From NCBI GenBank assembly GCA_950295325.1, contig OX485805.1:4960501-5024500 (forward strand): a stretch of DNA of 64,000 nt, in the 5' to 3' direction. Source of the stretch: Polytrichum commune (Eukaryota > Streptophyta > Polytrichopsida > Polytrichales > Polytrichaceae). The notes under the pieces are model-generated. The model was given only the letters and a program-made list of their open reading frames with translations. It did not search any database and had not been told where the DNA came from. The translations under genes and the position numbers were made by a program. This document shows, one piece after another, positions 12,068 to 21,169 of the stretch (the stretch's first letter is position 1; every line of letters starts with the position of its first letter).

Positions 12068-15000
12068 ATGGGTGGGAAGTCGTCTTGCGTGAATGTGAGC
12101 ATGGTGGGGATTAAGATGAGTTTTGTGAAGCATCAATTCGAAGCGTCGGGGTTACGGTCGGAGATGGTGGAGTGGGAGGAGGAGGAGGGCGGCGCGACGA
12201 GGATCCATTGCTGGGTTCCCCGCCCACCGCAGGCAGAACGAGGAGTGTGGTCCGTGTCTGCTCCGGAGAAGCCTGCACTGCTCTTGTTGCACGAGTTTGT
12301 GGCCGGCGGGACGCTCAACTGGGAGAAGCAGATTCGTTCCTTCCACAAGCACTTCCACGTCTACGTCCCGGACCTGCTCTTCTTCGGTGCGTCCACGTCC
12401 AGCCGCCAGGACAGGACGGAGATCTTCCAGGCCGAATGCATGGTCAAGATGCTCCACGCCTTGGAGGTTTACAATGAGGTAAAATCTGCTCTTACTTGCT
12501 CTCACAGACAGACAGATAGAGGGATGGAGGTGGTAGGTATTCCAAGAGTTTAGGCACATGGTTTGTGAAATTGGGAGTGACTCAATGACCGAGGGAAGAA
12601 AGAAGGCAGGCACTCGATTTCATGGTAGCATGTTTTCGAGGAAACTTTGCTACCGTACTACATTCATCAATCGACCGCTGAATGGTTCCGAATCATGATG
12701 AGATTCGAAACAGACGAGAGATGATTCACAAGGAACTCTATTACAAGTACCACAAATCATGTCAGTCTTTTCAGAACCCATCTTTTCAGAAGGACAGGCT
12801 TTTCTTGCTCTTACAGACAGATGGATGGGGTGGCATTCCAAGAGTTTGGGCACATGTTTGTGAATCGGGAGTAACTCAAGTTAATGGCCGAAAGAGGGAA
12901 GAAGCAAGCTACTCGATTTCATGGAAAAATTTGCTACTGTACTACAGTCATCAACCGACCACTGAACGATCTCTAAGCACGATGAAACTCAAAGTAGACA
13001 ATAGATAATCCGCAGGAAGAAATGTTGCAATTATAAGCGCCAAAAATCATGTCACCAAGTCCAGTGGCTGGGTGGCTGCCTGCCTGCCGTATTCTTGAAC
13101 CCGTCTTTTCATCAGAATTCGTCCATTGAATCTTCAGCGGATTGTGGGACAGGCTTTTACTTGCTTGAAGCCGACTTAGAGACCATTCTCGATGGATGGA
13201 AGATTTTCTTTTCTTTTTTCTTTTTCCTTTTTTCGCACCTAGGAGAGAAACGCACGCCGCCGACTCTTTTCTTGGTTATGGCCGTGGTGATGGAATTTAG
13301 TTCGTTCACAGAAATCAACGATCCCGGCGGCGAGTTACCTCTATCTTTTTTAGGTGAGGCAGGCAGGCACCTCAAGAATGGAAAGAGAAATGATCAGTTT
13401 GGTAACTTGGTGACCAGTGCACTAGCATCATTTTCATGACTGGGTATATAATTCACTCCTTCCTAGAGCATTCTCGAGGGACGGAGACCAACATCGATGA
13501 ATGACCAGTGCATTTTCTTCTGCCATCGATTTTTCTTTCTATATACGGTGATGATGGAATCTATACATGGAAAAGAAACATCAACTTGAAGGCGAATCTC
13601 CCTCCCTCACGGCTTATGTTTGTATTTCTTTTTTCTTTTGCACAATGGAGTTCTTTTGATGATTTGGAACGCAGTACTGATGGGTGGCCGGGGATTTGCA
13701 TCATGGGTTTGGTGATTGCTTCAGGTGAGCGTGGTGGGATGTGGGTATGGAGGATTGGTGGCTTTCTGGATGGCACATCTGCACCCAAAGCTGGTGGAAA
13801 AGGTGGTATTCGTGGACGCAGGAACACACATGGACTCGAAATCTCAGAAAGCACTTCTCGGACAATTCGATTATGACCACATCTCCGAGCTTCTGTTACC
13901 GACGACGGTGAAGGGGTTGCGGAACTTGGCCTCCGTTGCCACTCACAAGCGCATCCACAACAGGCTCCCGGAATTCATCTCCCGAAATGTGCTGGATGTA
14001 AGTTAGTGCACACACACAATTCATCTGTCAACTCTATGAAGCCGGCATGCTAATAAATTTAATGAAACATATCGCAATTAGTGCGAGATGATTAGCAAAT
14101 CCAATCGTGCCCGTAGCCATTTACCTCATGAATCTTGGAACTCATTTGAATTATCATCAAAGTGAAAATTCTTGTGCTCATCAAGTGCTCATATAGCCCC
14201 TCCCCCCATTTATGTTGACTATTCAGCCTAGAATGGTTAGCATATTTTCAGCACGTAGTCCAATCTCCTCTAAACACATGATGTCTTTTTGGTGTCCGTT
14301 CTTAGATCCACACCTGACCACATACTCCTCAACTATATTTACTAGGTGTCCAGATTATTGTTGAGTTTGATCTAGGCATGTGTATCTTATGTAAGTTAGG
14401 CCTTCCTGGAGATTTGTTAAGAAGTTATTGACAAGTCTGGGTTGTTTGCGGCCATGAAATTTGCAGGTTTTCTTTGAGAATCAGCGGGAAGAGAAGGTGG
14501 AGTTGTTGAACAACATGGTTTGTGGCTCCCGACAAGCACCTCCGCTTCCACACTTGACACAGGTGTGCTACATCGTTTTTTCTAACTTCCTTTTTGTTTG
14601 GGTGGTGAAATTCAGAACAAGCAAATAGAAGACAACTGTTTAGCCTATCTCTTTGCTCCAGATTTTGAACCTTAGCTTTTGAAATTACAGAAAATGGGAG
14701 ACGAGTTGAGTACATCTAAGATCATGACAGAAACTGGTAATCTTAGTGTTTGATGTGCGAAGAGTTATGTGGCAGCTTGAGTGTGATCATTGACCTGGCG
14801 GTCTTATTGGGGGTTACAGGAGAAGATGCTGGTAATTTGGGGCGAGAATGATCAGATTACAAGTTTGGATTTGGCTCACAAGCTTGCAGTGTAAGTCCTC
14901 TATTGGAATTGAAGTTCACAACTGCTCTTGATCATAGTTCCATATTTCTGAAGCTTATTGTGGTTTCCTTTGGTGGATTATAAACTTCGTGAAACGAACT

Positions 15001-15188
15001 TGACTAATTTTTCATTTTTTTATTTTTGTTGGTACAGTCACTTAGGCAATGCAACGGAGTGTGTGGTGATGGAGAAGTGTGGCCACTTTCCTCACATTGA
15101 AAATCCCCAGAAGTTCAACCGCATTCTACATGATTTCCTCACCGATGCAAACAGTAGACCACTTGAGAGAACACAAAGTCAGAGATGA
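12068..15188 (+). CDS. Alpha/beta-hydrolase fold protein with altered catalytic residues
   Basis: Five coding exons join in frame: 12068-12478, 13725-13997, 14467-14562, 14820-14890 and 15038-15188, giving 333 aa. All introns are GT..AG. The start is the first ATG after a GA-rich leader, MGGKSSCVNVS. The fold is that of plant proteins related to Arabidopsis At4g36610, with the motifs VYVPDLLFFGAS near residue 105, a nucleophile elbow at 142-146, LLLPTTVKGL in the cap, WGENDQI (Asp271) and CGHFPHIENP (His300). The elbow reads G-C-G-Y-G, so the expected Ser is Gly144. The oxyanion loop reads HE (75-76) instead of HG. Asp and His of the triad remain. The protein may therefore be a non-hydrolytic, ligand-binding or scaffold protein, or use another chemistry; no substrate can be named. 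There is no signal peptide. Introns 1 and 2 carry repeats. I am confident of the gene and fold, not of its function. Confidence 0.88.
12484..13180 (+). repeat. Tandem duplication inside intron 1 of the hydrolase gene
   Basis: A unit of about 310 bp starting at TTGCTCTCACAGACAG (about 12495) is repeated at about 12808 (TTGCTCTTACAGACAG). Both copies share, in order, ATTCCAAGAGTTT, GGCACATG, CTCGATTTCATGG, TTTGCTAC and a CATCAA-CGACC-CTGAA block. A third, diverged start is seen near 13148 (GACAGGCTTTTACTTGCTT). It holds no splice-consistent exon. Confidence 0.7.
14050..14392 (+). mobile_element. MITE family M2, copy in intron 2 of the hydrolase gene
   Basis: It matches the family landmarks: GCAATTAGTGCGAGATGATT, AAAATTCTTGTGCTCAT, TTGACTATTCAGCCTAGAA, TCTTTTTGGTGTCCGTTCTT and a TGTGTATCTTA right end. 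It lies wholly between exons 2 and 3, so it does not interrupt the coding sequence. Confidence 0.7.
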
Positions 15189-16418
15189 TGATGATGAAGC
15201 TTAAATTGCAACATTCAAGACAACCATGGTAAATATTTCAACTACTTATGGCCCACAAGCAAATTTTGCTAGTATGATTACTTTTTCTCCACAGATACCA
15301 AGAAAAGTGTACAGTGATGTATCGATCCCACCAGCTTCGGAGTGCAAGAGATTGGAGGCCATGATTCTTCACCAAGGATGTGTAAAATTGAAGATTTTCT
15401 CAACAACTTTCTTTGTGGAAGACGATCTGCTCATATTCCCATAACCCACAGTTGCAATGTTCAGCAGCTACGATGTATCAATATTATTACTACAATATTA
15501 TTCCCAACAACTTCGGTGGTCGAAGTAGGGACATACATACAGGACTGCTTGTGAGTTGGAACTCTAAAAGGGTAGTTTTGATGAGATCCAAATCTCCAAG
15601 ACAAAAGAGGTAGACAAGGATATTAGGTAAGGTAGTCACACTTAGACAGGAAACCTTATACAGGCAACCAACCCCGTAGGTTCGAAAAGCTTCATTTTAG
15701 GGTTGAGTCGCCATTTCGTTTTTGACGAACGAGAGTTTCAAGTCAACAAATGGAATTAAATAGTCATGTAGAGTATGAGTTTCAAAGTATCATAAGGCTC
15801 AAGCAAATTGATGACTCGATCTGCCCTTTTGATTGTAAACCACACGGTTGATAAATCTGGATTACTGGCACTACGAGTTCATGAAGCTAATGTCTCGAGT
15901 TTTGCACACTTGATTTGTCGCTGTTGGAAATGCCAATGTCGTTCATATTTATTCTTAGTGAATAATTGCACCCTGTGAATACTATTGTGAAGCTGTGAAT
16001 TGTAGATGTGCAAATGATACCAACAGTAGTAGTATAAAAACTATCGGGATAGAAATGTAGACATGGTCATGTTCGGGTTTGCAAATATTTCAAGATGAGG
16101 GGCACAAGAATGATGGAATTTATGCTAAGGTAAATGGGCTTATTTGACGACTTCTTTCTGTTTGCACTTATACCACTGGGATTCATGACGTCGAAATTGA
16201 TGTGCATCCGCAAATGTACAAAAAACCATCAAACACATAATATGAAGCCAGTTTTTGGAGACACAGGGACACAAAGCATGAAGGTCATATTGCATCAATT
16301 TTGCAGTACTTACAACATTTTTCTAAGCAAGATGACTTCTAGATAAACTACATCTTGCTAATTGAGGTTCACTTACTCATATGTCACCCATTTGGTGCGA
16401 CATCCAGCTCTGATAATC
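15189..16418. other. Convergent 3' intergenic space
   Basis: About 1.2 kb separates the stop codon of the hydrolase gene (+) from that of the Dof-like gene (-). It must contain both 3' UTRs. Short open frames here overlap each other and have no recognisable domain. Confidence 0.55.
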
Positions 16419-17348
16419 CTACAAGGTTCCTACTTGATTAGTTGCTGTTGTGAATGTCATACATCTCAAGTTGTATCTTGTGTTTTGACTTTGTCTAGCA
16501 ATTGGCAAGACAGTTTGAGTCTCTCCATCAAACTTCAAGTATCCTCCACAATCTTCACATTGGTATTCCCACAATTTCCCATCCTCGAGGACTCTGTGAA
16601 TCGTCGTGCTTGATGACTTACACCAATTGCAGGGTTTGACGATATCGACAAATTCAATCGGCTCCTCACATTCTTCTTCATCGGAATCCTCATCTTGAGA
16701 GGCCAACTCGATCATAATGCGGCGTTTTCTATCCATCTCACACATCTCGTGCAACCAAGCCATTTCGTCCTCATCAATCTCCTCTTCGCTTTCATCACTC
16801 GAGTCATCGGACTCTCTTTTTCGAGAGGGCACTTTTATTTTCTTGTTGGCATTTCCCAACACCCAAGGTTGTCCGATTGTCTCGCTTCCGCACGATTCCC
16901 AAACGTCTAATACAGCGTCAACCTCGGATTTTCTCTTAAGTCTTAGCCGTCCGCCCTGCGTGAAACTCATTTTGCAAGCTCCACATTTATACCGCGGTTG
17001 TGTGACCTTGCCATTATTGTAGTATAAAAACTTATGAGCACCAACTTTTCCGCACTCTGGATGAGGACAAACTACAATAGCATTGTCATGGAGATCCTGA
17101 ACTTGAGACACCGGTCTGTTGTTTCGCGCAGCCTTCTTGTAGCCTTGAGGGTGTTTCCTCCTTCGGGAATTAGGATTGTGTGTGAAATGTTTCGTACACC
17201 CCAAACACTTGTATCGCGGTTGCTCAATACTCTTGTTGTTCAAGAACTTGAAGACCGCGTTCGTGGACTCGCAAAAGGGACATGTTTTAATCACATCAAC
17301 ATAAATCGGAGGCTCCATTGCTTGGCACGATCTCCCCATTTTTTTCAT
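16419..17348 (-). CDS. Tandem Dof-type zinc-finger protein 1 (Dof-like, intronless)
   Basis: A 309-aa single-exon frame. ATG at 17348 is preceded by an in-frame TGA, so the start is M1 or M4. Finger 1 is C23-x2-C26-x21-C48-x2-C51, exactly the Dof spacing, with STNAVFKFLNN and QPRYKC matching the Dof core. Finger 2 is C94-x4-C99-x22-C122-x2-C125 with FLYYNNGKVTQPRYKC and FTQGGRLR, again Dof-like. A basic segment (SRRRKHPQGYKK) follows finger 1. Residues about 176-210 are rich in Ser, Asp and Glu, followed by DEDEMAWLHEM. A third, degenerate finger is C240-x2-C243-x20-C264-x2-C267. Canonical Dof proteins carry one finger with a conserved RYWT; here the Trp is missing (KHFT, MSFT). A nuclear DNA-binding role is inferred from the fingers only. 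The protein is paralogous to 38612-39637. An alternative is a domesticated transposase-type zinc ribbon, which Dof domains resemble. Confidence 0.82.
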   Translation of the reverse strand: MKKMGRSCQAMEPPIYVDVIKTCPFCESTNAVFKFLNNKSIEQPRYKCLGCTKHFTHNPNSRRRKHPQGYKKAARNNRPVSQVQDLHDNAIVVCPHPECGKVGAHKFLYYNNGKVTQPRYKCGACKMSFTQGGRLRLKRKSEVDAVLDVWESCGSETIGQPWVLGNANKKIKVPSRKRESDDSSDESEEEIDEDEMAWLHEMCEMDRKRRIMIELASQDEDSDEEECEEPIEFVDIVKPCNWCKSSSTTIHRVLEDGKLWEYQCEDCGGYLKFDGETQTVLPIARQSQNTRYNLRCMTFTTATNQVGTL

Positions 17349-17575
17349 TCACATCCGTCAAATGGGTAGTATGTTTTTGCAATGTTTCACCAAGGCTGTC
17401 CAGTCACTACTTCTGGATGATTCTATAATTATATCCTTGAAGATGTATTCGATACTAAAAATTTCCTCAGCATGTCTTCCAACATGTATAAAGGGAGATG
17501 TGAAGTTCAGCGGTTATAAGAGAGTCGGTAAGAGAAAGGGAGAAAGAGCAAATCATCTTCTCTGCTTCCACCAAA

Positions 17576-17582
17576 TTATATA
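17576..17582 (-). promoter_or_regulatory. TATA-like box of Dof-like gene 1
   Basis: TATATAA on the - strand lies about 230 bp upstream of the ATG at 17348. It is followed downstream by a purine/pyrimidine-rich leader (GCTCTTTCTCCCTTTCTC). Assignment is by position and consensus only. Confidence 0.4.
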
Positions 17583-17984
17583 AAACGACATGTAGGTTGA
17601 CTTTAAATTTTACTTTTATTAGTTTTAATCTTTTAATTTAAACTGCTTCCAGAAAAGTAAAAGTAGAATAAAGTAGAATCAATATTGGACACCACTTCAG
17701 CACGCGCACACACACACATTGATGTCCACTAACTAGTACTACTAGTGTAGGTTACCATTGGGAGGTACAAACAACATGAAATAGCATACTTGGCAAAAAA
17801 ATTATAATCTCAGCAACATAGGACTACTTAGTGTAGATTTGTGCTATCCTGGTTACTCAAGGAGTAGAACGGACGAAATTTGGATACTCATGGTAAACTT
17901 TCAAAGTATCCACATAACACACATCTACCTTACGCAACTCCTAATTTTATTAATTAATAAAAAAAAACCACGGGTTGATTTTCC

Positions 17985-20515
17985 TTACACATGAGGAATT
18001 TGCACGTCCTTATATGTGCACAGGTAAGGCTCATCACACCCCACATAGCAGCCTGCCCAGTTGCCATTGTCAATGTAGCCTGCATTCCACACGGATGCAT
18101 ACAAAAACATGGGTTTCGTAGGATAAGCTCCGCCCTCCTTGCGTTCGTGTTTTCGGACTTGAGTGCCATCAATTAGCCACAGAATCCTCTCAGGGCTCCA
18201 ATTGATTGTGTATTCGTGGAACTCCAAGGAGGAGTCAAAGCCCAATTGGTGGATCTCCTCCCGGTTCCCAGTTCCGACCGTATACACATTGGTTTGGATG
18301 ATGCCCTTGTCTTTGCCCAGAAACTCAAAATCGATCTCGTCTTGCGTTTTGTCACCTTCTAGAGACGACAGGTAGAAGCTGCAGTTCAAGCCGCTCGTGT
18401 TGCCTGCAGGCGTTTTGATCTTTGCACTGAAAATGCCTGCATTCATGTATTCCAGTCAACAAAAACATTAATTAGAATGATAGGACTGTTAGGTAGATGG
18501 AAATGGTTACATATTCCGATTGGCCCACTTCCCCTAGGACATGAAGCACGCAATTAGGTAGTACAAGATGGTTAGCAAATCCAAATCAAGGCCATAGCCA
18601 CTAAGTTCCTCATAATTTCTGGAGCTCATATGAATAACCTATTTATTATCAAAGTGAGGATTCTCGTGCTCATTAAATGCTCATACATGTCTCCCCAAAT
18701 ATGTTGACTGTTGAGTATAGAATTGTTATCATACTTTGAGCATGCACTCCAATCTCTTTTAAGCACATCATGTGATTTTGGTATCAGTTCTCAAAGCCAC
18801 ACCAAAACCACATACCACTCACATATAGGTGTCCAATTATGATAAGCAACCAAATTAAGAACATTCACCTTAGGAGTTTGGAGGCTAGATCGTCAGTGGA
18901 GTGACAAAATATTATATAATTTGGATGAAAGCATTTCATAAGGTTTAACTGAATAAATCCAAGAATTTGATCACAGATTCAATGGAGTCGACAGCTGAAA
19001 AGTGGCATCAGGGATCTACGAGTTTGTCAAAACCCAAAAATTAGTGAAACGAGGCGGTGTCTGGGTTTGTAGGCAGGGAGGTCCACAGTTGACACCTAAT
19101 CTCTTGAACTGTTTATAAATCACCTCCTGAACAGTTCAGGATTTTTTTTAATCTCCTGTCAACATTAAAAGTCGGAAGTGCGCAAAAAAGTAGGGCTTTT
19201 CAGAAATTTTGGGTTGGAATATCAAACCATTTATCATTTAAAGGTGAGCCACAAGTTCCTGAAAAATGGTTTTGGCGCCATCTATCTTAGTAAAGAAATG
19301 TAACAATCTGACTCTTGGACATTGCTTGCTGAACATTTGTCAGCCAAAAATTCAGTACAAATTAGACATGAGGTCATATCAAAGTGTTTGCGGTTATGTT
19401 GTTATGTTTGCCCAATCATTCTGACATGTGAATTCCCAGTATAATTCTCCATGGCACAATCAAAGGAACATGGATCAACCAGGACAAATGTTACATGTAT
19501 ATATATCCTTGTAAGTATTGATGTTCAAACAACATTTACAGAGTAAAGTAACCAGAAAACCAAAAATTCAGCTTTAAGAGTTGCATACTGAATACAAAGT
19601 GCAATCAAATGAAGCAATCAGAAACTAGAAAGTCAAAATAAAGAAATAAAAATAAAAATAAACAAAACAAATCACGCATGGCACAATGTATGACCAGGAG
19701 TTATCCACAACAATCTACATGGACAGAGCCACCAACCAGCAGCAGGAATATAAGAATGAAATTCAGCAATTAAGACATTGAAAAGGCTGACAGAATATGC
19801 CTGGGGTCTGAGGGACGTATGTTGCAAGAAGAAATATAACAAAGTAACATCCTGGTCTTTGGAAGCACACCAATTGCATACTCTAGCAGTGATCCTAGTT
19901 CGTCGTTGATTATTTGAAAACACAAAAATATGAAAACATGCAAAATCAAACCTTAACCTGGAGCAACAAATTATATGCAAAATGATGCTATCTCTATCAT
20001 TTTAACATAAACCTTCCTGTTTTCAGTACCTTTCATGAATCGATGATGAAATTACTGAAAATATTCAAATAAGCCTTATGAAGTGCTTTCAACCAAATAA
20101 ATTAATATTTCGTCACTCCAGTGATCAACTAGCCTCACTTCCTACGCTACTCACTTGTCACCCAAAAATCATCATAAATGAGAAGAAAAGAGAAGTCGGT
20201 GGTTTTGATCCAAAGCCAAAGTGTTTTAGGTTATTCTCAGATGCGAAGTTTCCACTACGAATTCCAGACCACAATCCAGCAACCAAAAGAAAAAAGAGAA
20301 GCACAAAATTAGGGTTGCAGGGATATATGCATACCAGATTCAAACCGATGCTTCGTTCTCCAACGTGCCCCATTTCGGGCATCGTAAGTGATAGCAATCT
20401 CCCTCGCCTCTTTGCTGTGCTCCAAGATCTCGTGCCCGTAGTCGACTTCAATTTCCTCCAGGTGCTTGCAGGCCGTGGTGACAAAAACTACCCCTTCGGC
20501 TTTGGAACTTGCCAT
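17985..20515 (-). CDS. EG16: EG16-type GH16 endoglucanase (XTH relative)
   Basis: Two coding exons on the - strand, 20515-20335 and 18436-17985, join in frame across a GT..AG intron of about 1.9 kb and give 210 aa. The GH16 active site is DEIDFEFLG: nucleophile Glu94, Asp96 and acid/base Glu98. Other family marks are NTSGLN, YLSSLEGDK, GTGNREEIHQLGFD, FHEYTINW, LWLIDG and NWAGCYVGCDEPY near the C terminus. The protein has no signal peptide and ends without the XET_C extension of XTHs. Both are features I recall for the plant EG16 clade, which sits between bacterial licheninases and XTHs and cleaves mixed-linkage glucan and xyloglucan. Mature substrate and location are inferred from the family. 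The start is the only ATG opening the first exon frame. The intron carries a M2 MITE and a long-TIR element. Confidence 0.88.
18489..18872 (+). mobile_element. MITE family M2, copy in the EG16 intron
   Basis: A nearly complete copy. The left end is TTAGGTAGATGG, the right end is TTCACCTTAGG, and the internal landmarks are GGAGCTCATATGAATA, AAAGTGAGGATTCTCGTGCT, TTGACTGTTGAGTATAGAA and ATAGGTGTCCAATTATGAT. The ends are inverted copies of each other over about 10 bp. It directly abuts the next element on the right. Confidence 0.75.
18871..20144. mobile_element. Long-TIR DNA element in the EG16 intron (about 1.27 kb)
   Basis: The left end (18871 onward) and the inverted right end (20144 backward) match over more than 100 bp. 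Both read TAGGA..GAGGCTAG..GATC..CAGTGGAGTGAC, with a shared AAATATT, then TGAAAGCATTTCATAAGG (one base differs on the right), and further TGAATA and GATTCA words. The interior has no transposase frame. A terminal piece of a related element occurs at 38220-38470 next to the second Dof-like gene. Long TIRs would fit a Mutator-like element, but no target duplication was defined. Confidence 0.65.
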
Positions 20516-20984
20516 CTCCTACAAATGCACAAGTGCAAGAAACTTTTCAGAACCCTGGAGCTCAAAAGTTCATGAAATTTCGTAGGGAAGTTAAAGTTAT
20601 CCTCATAGGGTTCTTCATTCAAACTCAAACACTACCTTGAGCATGCACCACAAGGGCAAGAAATATTTGATATTGTTTGCAAAACAACCAATGGAAAATC
20701 GAAAGAGACCAACTCCTCACGAAAAGCCTTATTGAGTTAAAGGATGACTCTAATGAACTTGCACAATTTTTTGGTACAGGGTGTAAAGCTATGGTGGAGT
20801 GTTAGGATGAGAAAAAGTGAATCACCTGCACCGGGGGTGACCTTCCAACACAAGCACAACCTCCACTGCAACCTCCTTCCATTTTTACGACTCGGCTTCC
20901 CCTATCTCAGAGAAATGCCCTGCAACAAAAACAACAATGGTCAGAGCAATTTAAATGGGTACACAAAATGCATTAAATTCATCC

Positions 20985-21135
20985 AGGTGGGTTTCGGTTA
21001 ATATCATCTCTGTAAATGCTCCGCCAATAATTGAGAAGGGTGGCTTGAACCCAAGGCCTTAAATAACCCGGACTCCATGGGATCTCCAAGGCTAAGCCAC
21101 CTAAGGCCAGAATAGGACTCGGATGAGTGACATTC
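20985..21135 (-). mobile_element. tRNA-derived SINE-like sequence
   Basis: On the - strand, GGTGGCTTAGCCTTGG resembles a Pol III A box and, about 45 bp on, GGGTTCAAGCC resembles a B box. The sequence cannot be folded into a convincing tRNA by eye. I call it SINE-like, not a tRNA gene. The 3' limit is unclear. Confidence 0.4.
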
Positions 21136-21169
21136 CTTGCACTTGATTTCCTGCCACCTATGTCCACCC

